A DNA stretch of 64,000 bases from Mycobacterium sp. IS-1496 (GCF_001499995.1 NZ_LQIU01000020.1:1-64000); one strand, 5' to 3'; shown: positions 44,688-54,574, numbered from the stretch's first letter. Program-made: numbers and translations. Notes: generated by a model from the letters alone, not told the origin.

Positions 44688-45649
44688 CCGAACCGTTGAC
44701 CGGTCCCCTCTGGGGCTGGGTGGTGCTGATGGCGGCCATCGCGCTGATGCTGGCCGTCGACCTCTTCCTGCACCGGGACAACCACGTGATCGAGTTCCGG
44801 GAAGCGGCGGTCTGGTCGGTGATCTGGATCGCGGCCGGGCTCGGGTTCGGTGCGCTCCTGTGGTGGATCTACGGCGGTGAGGTCGCCGGGACGTACTACG
44901 CCGGATACCTGATCGAGAAGGCCCTGTCCGTCGACAACGTCTTCGTATTCGCGTTGATCTTCAGCTATTTCGCCGTCCCGGACCGATACCAACACCGGGT
45001 GCTGTTCCTCGGAGTCGTCGGCGCGCTGCTGTTCCGCCTGGTGTTCATCTTCGTCGGGGCCGAAATGCTCGAGCGGTTCTTCTGGACGGCCTACCTGTTC
45101 GGCGCCTTCCTCATCTACACCGCGTACAAGATGGCGTTCCAGCACGACGAGGAACTCCAACCCGATGAAAACCTCCTGGTCAGGCTCGTGCGCCGGGTGA
45201 TACCCACCGATCCCCACTATCACGGCGAGCGGCTGTTCACGCGGATCAACGGCAAGCGGGTGGCCACGCTGCTGTTCGTCGTGCTCGTCGCGGTGGAGGC
45301 CACCGACCTCGTTTTCGCCATCGATTCCGTCGCGGCCGTGCTGGCCATCACGACCAGCACGTTCCTCGTGTGGACGGCCAACGCCTTTGCCGTACTGGGG
45401 CTGCGGAGTCTATACTTCTGCCTCGCCGGTCTGCTGCGACGCTTCACCCATCTGCACTACGGGCTGGCCGTCCTGTTGGCGTTCGCGGGTGTGAAACTGA
45501 TCCTGTCGGAGACACCGATCGGCAAACTCCCCATCCCGCTGACGCTTTCGGTCATCGTGGTGACCCTGACGATCTCCATCGTGTGGAGCCTGGTCGCCAC
45601 CCGCACACCACGGTCTCGCGACACAGATCACCAGCCCGCCGATTCCTGA
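44684..45649 (+). CDS. TerC/Alx-family membrane protein
   Basis: A 321-residue polytopic protein with about eight membrane helices and the TerC family's acidic-in-helix motifs (Glu-Lys-Ala-Leu-Ser-Val-Asp-Asn-Val-Phe-Val-Phe and Val-Glu-Ala-Thr-Asp-Leu-Val-Phe-Ala-Ile-Asp-Ser). Such proteins are associated with manganese export and tellurite or pH response. It starts inside the CBS-BON stop. No yybP-ykoY riboswitch is recognisable upstream. Confidence 0.88.
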   Translation: MTEPLTGPLWGWVVLMAAIALMLAVDLFLHRDNHVIEFREAAVWSVIWIAAGLGFGALLWWIYGGEVAGTYYAGYLIEKALSVDNVFVFALIFSYFAVPDRYQHRVLFLGVVGALLFRLVFIFVGAEMLERFFWTAYLFGAFLIYTAYKMAFQHDEELQPDENLLVRLVRRVIPTDPHYHGERLFTRINGKRVATLLFVVLVAVEATDLVFAIDSVAAVLAITTSTFLVWTANAFAVLGLRSLYFCLAGLLRRFTHLHYGLAVLLAFAGVKLILSETPIGKLPIPLTLSVIVVTLTISIVWSLVATRTPRSRDTDHQPADS

Positions 45650-45654
45650 AATGC

Positions 45655-45678
45655 ACTACGCGAATCACGCAGTATCAT
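45655..45678. promoter_or_regulatory. Promoter with overlapping inverted repeat of the HTH gene
   Basis: ACTACGCG-AAT-CACGCAGT (45655-45673; 6 of 8 positions symmetrical) runs into the -10 TATCAT (45673-45678), and the ATG at 45687 follows 8 nt later. The arrangement suits autorepression of a leaderless gene. Confidence 0.45.
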
Positions 45679-45686
45679 CGTCGGCC

Positions 45687-46010
45687 ATGGCGACTTCCCG
45701 ACGCACGGCGAAGAAGGTGGTTGCGCCCGCCGCGGGCACCGGCCGCGGTTGGACGTTCCTGACCAACCATGCGCATGTTCTGCTGTGCCTGGCCCAGGGG
45801 GAGTCGTTGACCGCCCGGGAACTGAGCCTGCGCATCGGCATCACCGAGCGCGCGGTACAGGCGATCCTGGCGGATCTCATCGCCGACGGGTACCTCGAGA
45901 AGTCGAAGGTCGGCAGGCGCAACAGCTACACCGTCAACCCGAAGGGCAGGCTGCGCCATCCGCTCGAATCCGCGCACACCGTGGGCGAATTGATCGATGC
46001 GCTGACCTGA
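45687..46010 (+). CDS. Small winged-helix (MarR/ArsR-like) regulator
   Basis: A 107-residue protein with a winged HTH (about 30-90: Leu-Thr-Ala-Arg-Glu-Leu-Ser-Leu-Arg-Ile-Gly-Ile-Thr-Glu-Arg-Ala-Val) and a Lys-Val-Gly-Arg-Arg-Asn wing. There is no visible ligand domain beyond a short helical tail. Probably a compact repressor. It is leaderless, with an inverted repeat at its promoter. Target unknown. Confidence 0.8.
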   Translation: MATSRRTAKKVVAPAAGTGRGWTFLTNHAHVLLCLAQGESLTARELSLRIGITERAVQAILADLIADGYLEKSKVGRRNSYTVNPKGRLRHPLESAHTVGELIDALT

Positions 46011-46025
46011 CCGCGGCGCTGGTGC

Positions 46026-47096
46026 CTAGCGGTCGCTGACGGCGCAGGCGCAGTCGAACTCGTCCTCGAGGCCGCGCGGCAGGTCCGCGCCGCGGAAGAT
46101 GCCACTACCGGGCGTGGCGCTCGTCAGGGCGTCCGCGGCCAGGATGACGGCCGCGCCGGTCCACGTGGTCCGCTCTTCGGGCCAGCGCTTCCCGTCGGCG
46201 AAAACCAGTCCGGTCCAATAGGATCCGTCCTCTTCACGCAGATGGTGCATGGCCGCGAACTGCTGGTGTGCGCGTGCCGGGTCGCCGATCGCGTCGAGCG
46301 CCATCACCAGCTCGCACGTCTCCGCTCCGGTGACCCAGGGGCGGTCGTCGACGCACCGGATGCCCAGGCCGGGCACCACGAAGTCGTCCCACCGGTCGTC
46401 GATCCGGGCGCGGGCGGCCGGGCCGCGCAAGGCACCGCACAGCACCGGGTAGTACCACTCCATGGCGTGCCGGTCCTTGGGCACGAATGAACCGGGATGC
46501 TCGACGATCGCGTGCCCCAGCCGCCCGACGGCCACCTCCCACTCGGGCTGCGGGTCGCCGATGTAGTCGGCCAGGGCGAGCGCGCACCGGATGCTGTGGT
46601 GGATGCTGGCGCATCCGGTCAGCAGCGCCTCCGGGATCGGTCCCGCTTTGCTCTGCGCCCAGGAGATCTCGCCGTTGGGCCGTTGCAGGCCGAGCACGAA
46701 GTCGATCGCCCTGGCGACCACGGGCCACATCGTCTCCGCGAAGGAACGGTCGCCGGTGATGAGCAGATGATGCCAGACACCGGTGGCGATGTAGGCGCAG
46801 AAGTTGCTGTCGCTGTTGGCGTCCTCGATGACACCGTTGCGGAACTGCAGCGGCCACGACCCGTCGGGGCGCTGGGTGAGCCGGCACCATTCGTACGCCG
46901 CACGCGCCGGTTCGAGCAGACCGGCGACGGTCAGCGCCATCGCCGATTCGACGTGATCCCAGGGGTCGGTGTGCCCGCCGGTGAACCACGGGATCGCCCC
47001 CGACGACTCCTGTTCGGCGGCAATCGATTCCGCGGTCTGTCTGCACTGAGCGGGCGTGAACACGCCGGGGATCCCGGGCAGGTCAGGCGCGAGCAT
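46026..47096 (-). CDS. Alpha/alpha-toroid (prenyltransferase/squalene-cyclase-fold) protein
   Basis: A 356-residue protein of the toroid fold with repeated Gln/Trp-type segments (Gln-Arg-Pro-Asp-Gly-Ser-Trp-Pro-Leu and Gln-Arg-Pro-Asn-Gly-Glu-Ile-Ser-Trp, and Glu-Glu-Asp-Gly-Ser-Tyr-Trp), as in terpene cyclases and glycoside hydrolases with alpha-barrels. Asp-rich cyclase motifs are not seen, so the reaction is unknown. It overlaps the upstream methyltransferase by 14 bp and ends the operon. Confidence 0.72.
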   Translation of the reverse strand: MLAPDLPGIPGVFTPAQCRQTAESIAAEQESSGAIPWFTGGHTDPWDHVESAMALTVAGLLEPARAAYEWCRLTQRPDGSWPLQFRNGVIEDANSDSNFCAYIATGVWHHLLITGDRSFAETMWPVVARAIDFVLGLQRPNGEISWAQSKAGPIPEALLTGCASIHHSIRCALALADYIGDPQPEWEVAVGRLGHAIVEHPGSFVPKDRHAMEWYYPVLCGALRGPAARARIDDRWDDFVVPGLGIRCVDDRPWVTGAETCELVMALDAIGDPARAHQQFAAMHHLREEDGSYWTGLVFADGKRWPEERTTWTGAAVILAADALTSATPGSGIFRGADLPRGLEDEFDCACAVSDR

Positions 47097-47814
47097 TCAC
47101 GACCGCCGGTTTCTCGAAGTAGAGCGCGACGCTCTTGCCGATCAACGGGTCGAGCAGCTTCTCACCGCGTCGGGTCAGCCAGGGCGCCGAGATCATGTCC
47201 CACACCAGCAGCTTGTGGTACGCCGCGACGGCGGGGTGGTCGTTCTTCGACGTCCCCACAGCGCATTTGAGCCACCAGAACGGCGAGTGCAGCGCGTGGG
47301 CGTGGTGGCTGTGGGTGAACCGCAACCCGTGCGCGGTCACCTTGCCGCGCAGTTCGTCGGCCCTGTAGATGCGGACGTGGCCGCCCTCGTTGGCGTGGTA
47401 CTCGTCGGACAGCAGCCAGCAGATCCTTTCCGGCAGCCAGCGGGGCACCGTGATCGCCAGCTTGCCGCCGGGTTTGAGCACCCGCACCAACTCCGCGATG
47501 GCCTCCGTGTCCTGCGGGACGTGTTCGAGGATCTCCGAGGCGATCACGCAGTCGAAGGTGCCGTCGGCGTAGGGCAGGTCGAGCGCATCGCCCTTGACCA
47601 CTTCGGCTTTCGCCGACGGCGGCACCTCGCCCTGCTCCTTCATCGCCTGCAGGATCTCGTCGACGTCGTTGAGGTCCTGGGCGTTCTGGTCGAAGCCGAT
47701 GACGTCGGCGCCGCGCCGGTACGCCTCGAACGTATGCCGTCCCGCGCCGCAGCCGACGTCGATCACCTTGGTGCCCGGCCCGATACCCAGCCGGTCGAAG
47801 TCGACGGTCAGCAT
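47083..47814 (-). CDS. Class I SAM methyltransferase of the GT operon
   Basis: A 243-residue methyltransferase with motif I Val-Ile-Asp-Val-Gly-Cys-Gly-Ala-Gly-Arg-His (about 15-25) and Asp in Gly-Phe-Asp-Gln-Asn, then Leu-Pro-Tyr-Ala-Asp-Gly-Thr-Phe-Asp and Ser-Glu-Ile-Leu-Glu-His. Between a glycosyltransferase and a toroid protein, it may methylate a glycolipid or polysaccharide. It overlaps the GT4 stop by 7 bp. Confidence 0.82.
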   Translation of the reverse strand: MLTVDFDRLGIGPGTKVIDVGCGAGRHTFEAYRRGADVIGFDQNAQDLNDVDEILQAMKEQGEVPPSAKAEVVKGDALDLPYADGTFDCVIASEILEHVPQDTEAIAELVRVLKPGGKLAITVPRWLPERICWLLSDEYHANEGGHVRIYRADELRGKVTAHGLRFTHSHHAHALHSPFWWLKCAVGTSKNDHPAVAAYHKLLVWDMISAPWLTRRGEKLLDPLIGKSVALYFEKPAVVNARA

Positions 47815-49034
47815 GTCGCCATCGCCCGCTGGTAGACTGAGACGGTCTGCGCCGCAACGGATTCCCAGCTGAACACGTCGAGAGCACGGCGGCGGCCCGC
47901 CGCACCCAGACGGTGCCGCTGGGCGGGCGAGTCGAGCAGTTGGCCCAGTGCGCGGGTGAGTTCGTCGACGTCACCGGGCGCGACGAGGCGCGCACAGTCG
48001 TCGTCGGCGCCGACCACCTCGGGCAGCGCACCGGCCCGGCTGGCCACGATCGGCGTCCCGCTGGCCATCGCCTCGACCGCGGGCAGCGAGAAGCCCTCGT
48101 ACAGCGACGGGATGCAGGCGACCTCCGCCGAGGCGAGCAGCGCGGCGAGATCGTCGTCGGACAGCCCACTGGAGCTGTGCACGATGTCGGAGATGCCGAG
48201 TTCGGCGATCAATTTCTCGGTGGGCCCGTTGGGTTCCAGCTTGGACACCAGCTGGACATCGAGATTGCGTTCCACCCGCAACCGCGCGACCGCGTGCAGC
48301 AGGTGGCTGACGCCCTTGAGCGGCACGTCCGCGCTGGCGATCGCGATGATGCGACCGCTCACCCGGTTCTCGGCGGGCCGGAACAACTCGGTGTCCACCC
48401 CGAGCGGCACGACCTGCAGCTGCTCGGGCGAGACGCCGAAGTCCTCGGCGATGTCGGTGGCCGACGAGGACGACACGGTGAGCAGTTCCGGGATCTGGCG
48501 CGCGACCTGCTTCTGCATCTCGGCGAAGCCGTACCAGCGCCGGACCAGCGGTTTGCGCCACCACCGGGCCGCCGCGACGTCGACGACCTTGTCGCGGGTG
48601 ATCGGGTGGTGGACGGTGGCCACGACCGGCAGCCCCATCCGCGCGATGTCCAGCAGACCCGTGCCGAGGCTCTGGTTGTCGTGGACGACGTCGAAGTCAC
48701 CGAGGCGGCCGGCGAGGATCCGCGCCACCCGCATCGTGAAGGTCTTGGGCTCGGGGAACCCCGCGGTCCACGTCGTCAACAGCTCCTGCAGGTCGATCCG
48801 GTCGCGGATCTCGCTGGGCCGGGGCACGCGGAACGGGTCCGGCTCACGGTAGAGGTCCAGGCTGGGCACCTTGGTCAGCCGGACCCGCGGGTCGAGTCCC
48901 TCGGGATACGGCTGACCGGAGAACACCTCGACGTCGTGGCCGAGTTCGACCAGTCCCCGGCTGAGATGGCGGACGTAGACACCTTGGCCGCCGCAGTGCG
49001 TCTTGCTGCGGTACGACAACAACGCGATACGCAT
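47808..49034 (-). CDS. GT4-family glycosyltransferase
   Basis: A 408-residue GT-B retaining glycosyltransferase. N-terminal Gly-Gly-Gln-Gly-Val-Tyr-Val-Arg-His-Leu and the C-terminal Pro-Ser-Leu-Tyr-Glu-Gly-Phe-Ser-Leu-Pro-Ala-Val-Glu-Ala-Met-Ala (E-x7-E) are GT4 marks. Acceptor and sugar unknown. Upstream, a -10 TATAGT (49133-49128) next to the palindrome at 49114-49131 suggests repression of the three-gene unit. Confidence 0.88.
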   Translation of the reverse strand: MRIALLSYRSKTHCGGQGVYVRHLSRGLVELGHDVEVFSGQPYPEGLDPRVRLTKVPSLDLYREPDPFRVPRPSEIRDRIDLQELLTTWTAGFPEPKTFTMRVARILAGRLGDFDVVHDNQSLGTGLLDIARMGLPVVATVHHPITRDKVVDVAAARWWRKPLVRRWYGFAEMQKQVARQIPELLTVSSSSATDIAEDFGVSPEQLQVVPLGVDTELFRPAENRVSGRIIAIASADVPLKGVSHLLHAVARLRVERNLDVQLVSKLEPNGPTEKLIAELGISDIVHSSSGLSDDDLAALLASAEVACIPSLYEGFSLPAVEAMASGTPIVASRAGALPEVVGADDDCARLVAPGDVDELTRALGQLLDSPAQRHRLGAAGRRRALDVFSWESVAAQTVSVYQRAMATC

Positions 49035-49113
49035 ACTCAGATGGATCCGGGGCCGACGGGCCGGGCCGCGATGAACTGGTCGAATCGTGTCACGCAGAGA
49101 CTCCGAACCTTCT

Positions 49114-49133
49114 GGACATGTGTCCAGACTATA
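49114..49133 (-). promoter_or_regulatory. GT-operon promoter with TetR-like palindrome
   Basis: TCTGGACA-TG-TGTCCAGA is a perfect palindrome with 8-bp arms at about 49112-49131, overlapping the -10 TATAGT read on the minus strand. It shares the core GGACA-N2-TGTCC with the TetR autoregulatory site at 43225-43238. Confidence 0.6.
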
Positions 49134-49203
49134 GTTTGACGTGCTAGGCGACGCAACGCGTCCGCATCTGCCTGACTATCACAGCGCCGCGGGGCTGTCC
49201 TGT

Positions 49204-49668
49204 TCAGGCTCCCCGCGGCGGCGGGAATCCGCCGGTGGCCACCGGCCCCCACCGCGTCGGGACGAGGCGGATCAGGCACTTGCCCTGGTCGGCCATCGCC
49301 TGCCGGTATTCGTCCCAGTCCGGGTGCTCGCCGGCGATCGCCCGGTAGTAGTCGACCAGCGCGTCGACCGCCTCCGGCATGTCGACCACCTCCGCGTTGC
49401 CGTCGACCTGCACGTACGGCCCGTTGAAGTCGTCGGAGAGCACGGTCACGCTGGCCCGGCCGGCGCGGCGGACGTTCACCGTCTTCGCCCGCTGGGGGTA
49501 GCTGGCGATCACGATGCGCCCCTGACCGTCCACCCCGCCGGTGACCGGCGAACTCTGCAGCGATCCGTCGGCGCGGTGGGTGGTGAGCACCATCTTGTGG
49601 CGCGACCGCACGAAGTCGAGCATCTCGTCGCGCCCGACGCTGTCCGCGGTCGCGTATCTGGGGGACAT
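49204..49668 (-). CDS. PPOX-class F420-dependent oxidoreductase
   Basis: A split-barrel flavin/deazaflavin protein of about 154 residues: Val-Leu-Thr-Thr-His-Arg-Ala-Asp-Gly-Ser-Leu-Gln-Ser-Ser-Pro-Val, then Pro-Gln-Arg-Ala-Lys-Thr-Val-Asn-Val-Arg-Arg, the F420 family pattern. Starts at ATG 49668, GTG 49677 or GTG 49689 are all possible; the ATG is the conservative choice. Substrate unknown. Confidence 0.82.
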   Translation of the reverse strand: MSPRYATADSVGRDEMLDFVRSRHKMVLTTHRADGSLQSSPVTGGVDGQGRIVIASYPQRAKTVNVRRAGRASVTVLSDDFNGPYVQVDGNAEVVDMPEAVDALVDYYRAIAGEHPDWDEYRQAMADQGKCLIRLVPTRWGPVATGGFPPPRGA

Positions 49669-49712
49669 GGGGGCCACAGTAGTTGTCACACCCCGTCGCT
49701 AACGTCTCGAAC

Positions 49713-50027
49713 ATGAGTTCGACACGAGATCAGGTCATGGATGCGATGGACACCGTCGAGGCACTGTCCGCCCGGCTCACCGCCCTCCCGGTCACCGGGA
49801 TGAGCCGCGCGGAGGCCCAGGCGGCGCTGATCCGGCTCGGCCGGCTGCGCGGGCAACTACAGGAGGTGGAGCGCCGGCTGACCGGACGGCTCGTCGCCTC
49901 GGGCAGCCCCTCGCAGTTCGGCGCCCGAACGTGGGCGGAGGTGCTGGCGCAGCGGCTGCGCATCTCCCCCGGCGAGGCACAACGCCGCATCGCCGAGGCG
50001 GTCAGCGAGGGTCCGTCTGCCGCTTGA
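49713..50027 (+). pseudogene. DUF222/13E12 N-terminal fragment
   Basis: A 104-residue frame like the N-terminus of 13E12-repeat (DUF222-HNH) proteins: Leu-Pro-Val-Thr-Gly-Met-Ser-Arg-Ala-Glu-Ala-Gln-Ala-Ala-Leu-Ile-Arg-Leu and Arg-Ile-Ser-Pro-Gly-Glu-Ala-Gln-Arg-Arg-Ile-Ala-Glu-Ala. It stops where the DUF222 central region would begin; full proteins are several hundred residues with an HNH domain. The -10 TAACGT (49700-49705), 7 nt before the ATG, still gives a leaderless message, so a short product could be made. It overlaps the next gene on the other strand by 26 bp. Confidence 0.6.
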
Positions 50028-50316
50028 GTACCCACGCCGGCACCCAGTGGGTGACGGATTTCCGGTGGGCGCCGTAGGCGATGTCATAGGTGACAAGGCC
50101 CCACCAGTAGCCCTGCTCGCACATCCCCCAGCACGTCAGGCGGCCCTCGACGACGGCGTGCATCTGCAGCCCGGCCGGGTTGTAACCGCCGTGCCGGTGC
50201 GGCTCCCGGGGGAACAGCACCGCAAGGTCGACGAGCACCGCAACCGGGGGATCCACCCGCCGGAACGCGGGCGGCACCGGCTGCCCGTTGTAGCCGATCG
50301 CCTGCAAATCGCCCAC
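50002..50316 (-). CDS. Hypothetical protein with Trp/His-rich core
   Basis: A 104-residue protein with an aromatic-rich core (Thr-Cys-Trp-Gly-Met-Cys-Glu-Gln-Gly-Tyr-Trp-Trp-Gly-Leu-Val-Thr-Tyr-Asp) and Thr-His-Trp-Val-Pro-Ala-Trp-Val-Leu at the C-terminus. I do not recognise a family, but the codon use is coding-like. The GTG start is 6 nt after the -10 TATGAT (50328-50323), supporting leaderless expression. Confidence 0.65.
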   Translation of the reverse strand: MGDLQAIGYNGQPVPPAFRRVDPPVAVLVDLAVLFPREPHRHGGYNPAGLQMHAVVEGRLTCWGMCEQGYWWGLVTYDIAYGAHRKSVTHWVPAWVLKRQTDPR

Positions 50317-50323
50317 CGTTCGA

Positions 50324-50584
50324 TCATACGTTCGATGGCGCGCGGCGAGTAACGCGGCCGCACACCCACCCGCGGCCCAGTTTGCCCGCGCAGATCACGA
50401 AATGTCCGTCAGACGAAGCTGCGTTATCCGTTCCATCGATCAGATCCTGCCAAAATGTCCATTGTTCGCCGCTGCCGGAATGAAAAGGTTGACCAGCGTG
50501 TTCACAGGTGCAGACCGGATCGGAGCCCTCCGGACCGGTCGGGCAGAAAAGTTCGAACCGCGACGACGGCCACGGCTCGCACAC
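50324..50584 (-). CDS. Possible Cys-rich orphan protein
   Basis: An 86-residue frame starting at GTG 50584, with six Cys, many Trp and Phe residues (Gly-Glu-Gln-Trp-Thr-Phe-Trp-Gln-Asp-Leu-Ile) and unusually low GC3 in the middle. Its stop lies against the -10 of the next gene. It could be a small acquired gene or chance. No family recognised. The rest of the 50333-50612 region holds no other feature I can support. Confidence 0.3.
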   Translation of the reverse strand: MCEPWPSSRFELFCPTGPEGSDPVCTCEHAGQPFHSGSGEQWTFWQDLIDGTDNAASSDGHFVICAGKLGRGWVCGRVTRRAPSNV

Positions 50585-50612
50585 CCATCAGAGGGAAGAA
50601 AGAAGCACGGAC

Positions 50613-50861
50613 ATGAACAAGATCGGATTCGCCACGATCGTCGCCGGCGGGCTGGCCACCGCCTTCTTCGGGCTGGCCGCCCCCGCCCAGGCCGCCCCGG
50701 CAGGGCCGGGCAACGCCCAGAACGCCATCGAGCACCTCGACGACCGCGGCTACACCGTGCGCGTCACCCATCAGGGCATGGTGAAACCGCTCGACCAGTC
50801 CAGCATCGTCGCGGTGCGCTACGACAACCAGGACCGCATCGTCTACGTCACCGTTCGCTGA
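50613..50861 (+). CDS. Small secreted protein
   Basis: An 82-residue exported protein: signal peptide to about Ala-Gln-Ala-Ala (residues 1-26), then a compact domain of about 55 residues with alternating strands (Gly-Tyr-Thr-Val-Arg-Val-Thr, Ile-Val-Ala-Val-Arg-Tyr-Asp, Ile-Val-Tyr-Val-Thr-Val), PepSY-like in pattern. Function unknown. A purine-rich GAGGGAAG site lies upstream. A strong terminator follows. Confidence 0.75.
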   Translation: MNKIGFATIVAGGLATAFFGLAAPAQAAPAGPGNAQNAIEHLDDRGYTVRVTHQGMVKPLDQSSIVAVRYDNQDRIVYVTVR

Positions 50862-50878
50862 TTCCCGGCGTCCGGACG

Positions 50879-50908
50879 CGAGGGGCATCCCACCAGGGAT
50901 GCCCCTCG
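50879..50908. terminator. Perfect hairpin terminator
   Basis: CGAGGGGCATCCC (50879-50891), loop ACCA, GGGATGCCCCTCG (50896-50908): a perfect 13-bp stem just after the small secreted protein. Confidence 0.88.
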
Positions 50909-50971
50909 TACTGTGTCATGGACCACAATTCGTGGTTTCACGCCGCTGATTACCGGTTATCCCAGCGCACG

Positions 50972-52354
<1,383 letters not shown>

Positions 52355-52366
52355 CCGGGAGGCCGG

Positions 52367-53173
52367 ATGGCCCAGCAGATGAGCGGCGTCATCGGCGCCG
52401 CGTTCGACACCTTGCGCTACGAGCCGACACCCAAGCGGATCCGCGTGACGCTCGCCGGCGAACCGGTCGCCGAGACCGACCGGGCCCGGTTGGTGTGGGA
52501 GCCGCGCCGCATCGTGCCGACCTACGCCGTGCCGCTCGACGCGCTGAGCGCCCACCTGGTTCCGGCAGGCGCCGAATCCGGCGCCGAGGAGGCCACCCGC
52601 AGCCTGCTCGACCCGACCGTGCCGTTCACCAGCCACACGTGCGAGGGCACCGAGTACGACGTGGTGGCCGGTGAGGAGACCGGCGCGGCCGCCGCGTTCC
52701 GTCCCGACGACCCCGACCTCGCCGACTACGCGGTGCTGGACTTCGCCGCCTTCCACTGGCACGAGGAATCCGAACCCGTCGTCAGCCATCCCCACGACCC
52801 GTTCCACCGCATCGACGTCCTGCGCAGTACGCGCCATGTGCGGGTCGAGTACGAGGGCCGGTTGCTGGCGGAGTCCACGCGGCCCCTGCTGCTGTTCGAG
52901 ACGAACCTGCCGATGCGCTGCTACCTGCCACCCGACGACGTCGGCGAGTTGGCGCCGAGCGACACCGTGTCCTACTGCGCCTATAAGGGCCGCGCCTCGT
53001 ACCACTCGGTCCCCGACGGGCCGCGCGACGTCGCCTGGACCTACCCGAATCCGCTGCACGACGGGGAACCGGTCCGCGGCCACATCTGCTTCTTCGACGA
53101 ACGCGTCGACGTGATCGTCGACGGCACCCGGGCCGACCGGCCCGTCACCCCGTGGAGTGAACAAGGCGTTTGA
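52367..53173 (+). CDS. Tandem DUF427 protein
   Basis: A 268-residue protein with two DUF427 copies: the first (about 15-110) has Thr-Ser-His-Thr-Cys-Glu-Gly-Thr instead of the usual Cys-Pro-Tyr-Lys-Gly; the second (about 145-250) retains Tyr-Cys-Ala-Tyr-Lys-Gly-Arg-Ala. Such two-domain forms occur with acyl-CoA or ADH genes. Function unknown. It lies 12 bp downstream of the acyl-CoA dehydrogenase, so they are probably co-transcribed. Confidence 0.85.
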   Translation: MAQQMSGVIGAAFDTLRYEPTPKRIRVTLAGEPVAETDRARLVWEPRRIVPTYAVPLDALSAHLVPAGAESGAEEATRSLLDPTVPFTSHTCEGTEYDVVAGEETGAAAAFRPDDPDLADYAVLDFAAFHWHEESEPVVSHPHDPFHRIDVLRSTRHVRVEYEGRLLAESTRPLLLFETNLPMRCYLPPDDVGELAPSDTVSYCAYKGRASYHSVPDGPRDVAWTYPNPLHDGEPVRGHICFFDERVDVIVDGTRADRPVTPWSEQGV

Positions 53174-53223
53174 CCCCGCACAGTGCGGGCACGCTCCCCG
53201 GACACCGATCTGGAGGAGGACGC

Positions 53224-54402
53224 ATGCGCGCAGTGACCTGGCAGGGACGTCGGAAGGTCTCCGTCGACAACGTTCCGGATCCGGTGATCAAAGAGCCGAC
53301 GGACGCCATCATCCGGGTCACCAGCACCAACATCTGCGGGTCCGACCTGCACCTTTACGAAGTGCTGACCGCGTTCATGAACCCCGGGGACATCATCGGC
53401 CACGAGGCCATGGGCGTGGTCGAGGAGGTCGGCGCCGAAACCGGCGACCTGAAGGTCGGCGACCGCGTGGTGATCCCGTTCAACATCTCCTGCGGGACGT
53501 GCTGGATGTGCGACCGCGGTCTGCAGAGTCAGTGCGAGACGACGCAGAACCGCGACCAGGGCACCGGCGCGGCGCTGTTCGGATACTCCACGCTCTACGG
53601 GGAAGTGGCCGGCGGGCAGGCCGAGTACCTACGCGTGCCGCAGGCGCAGTACACCCACATCAAGGTGCCCGACGACGGACCCGACGAGCGGTACGTCTAC
53701 CTGTCCGACGTGCTGCCCACCGCATGGCAGGCCGTCGAGTACGCCCAGATCCCGGACGGCGGAACGGTGGTCGTGCTCGGGCTCGGGCCGATCGGCTCGA
53801 TGGCGTGCCGGATCGCCGCGCATCACAACAACTGCCGGGTCATCGGCGTGGACCTCGTCGCGGAGCGGCTCGACCGGGCCCGGCCGTACTGCGCCGAGGT
53901 GGTCGACCTGCGCAACCAGAAACTCGACGACGTCATCGCCGACCTCACCCAGGGCCGTGGCGCCGACTCGGTGATCGACGCCGTCGGCATGGAGGCCCAC
54001 GGATCGCCGATCGCCGAGGCCGCCCACACCGCGAGCACCTTCCTGCCGTCGGCCATCGGGCGGGTCGTCATGAAGAACGCCGGCGTCGACCGTCTCGCCG
54101 CGCTGAACTCGGCGATCTCGCTGGTGCGCCGCGGCGGGACGATCTCGCTCTCGGGCGTGTACGGCGGCGCCGCCGATCCGATCAACATGATGACGTTGTT
54201 CGACAAGCAGCTGACGCTGCGGATGGGCCAGGCCAACGTCAAGCGCTGGGTGCCCGACATCCTGCCGCTCCTCAACGCCGACGACCCGTTGGGCGTCGAG
54301 AACTTCGCCACCCACCGGCTCCCGCTGGCCGAGGCGCCCGGTGCCTACGAGACCTTCCAGAAGAAGCAGGACGGCATGGTCAAAGTGGTGCTCACCCCGT
54401 AG
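53224..54402 (+). CDS. Zinc-dependent alcohol dehydrogenase
   Basis: A 392-residue MDR zinc dehydrogenase (formaldehyde/glutathione-independent type): catalytic zinc ligands Cys38 and His60-Glu61, structural zinc Cys90, Cys93, Cys96, Cys104, and a Rossmann Gly-Leu-Gly-Pro-Ile-Gly. GGAGGA precedes ATG 53224. The physiological alcohol is unknown; the co-located acyl-CoA dehydrogenase suggests a degradation pathway. Confidence 0.9.
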   Translation: MRAVTWQGRRKVSVDNVPDPVIKEPTDAIIRVTSTNICGSDLHLYEVLTAFMNPGDIIGHEAMGVVEEVGAETGDLKVGDRVVIPFNISCGTCWMCDRGLQSQCETTQNRDQGTGAALFGYSTLYGEVAGGQAEYLRVPQAQYTHIKVPDDGPDERYVYLSDVLPTAWQAVEYAQIPDGGTVVVLGLGPIGSMACRIAAHHNNCRVIGVDLVAERLDRARPYCAEVVDLRNQKLDDVIADLTQGRGADSVIDAVGMEAHGSPIAEAAHTASTFLPSAIGRVVMKNAGVDRLAALNSAISLVRRGGTISLSGVYGGAADPINMMTLFDKQLTLRMGQANVKRWVPDILPLLNADDPLGVENFATHRLPLAEAPGAYETFQKKQDGMVKVVLTP

Positions 54403-54495
54403 CGCCACCGGGTTGGTTGACGCGCGGCGCTGTGGGGTACCTCACGGGCGTGGTTCAGTCGTGCCGCACGGCGGATTGCCGGTCGGGAGAAAAAG

Positions 54496-54529
54496 TACCC
54501 GGTACCCCTGGTTTCACTTTGGGTATTCT
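54496..54529. promoter_or_regulatory. Promoter region of the four-gene membrane system
   Basis: A run of TACCC elements (54496-54500 and 54503-54507) faces GGGTA (54521-54525), giving an inverted repeat of TACCC/GGGTA with a 13-bp spacer and a -10-like TATTCT (54524-54529). A copper-type repressor is conceivable given the TACCC/GGGTA arms, but the spacing is longer than in known actinobacterial boxes. Confidence 0.35.
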
Positions 54530-54574
54530 GGCAATATTACCGAGCGGTAAGTTCGGTCCGTCCAAACCCGGGAG

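Noticed and set aside
54496..54525. TACCC/GGGTA as a definite copper box
   Set aside because: A 13-bp spacer does not match known actinobacterial copper operators; kept only as a weak candidate.
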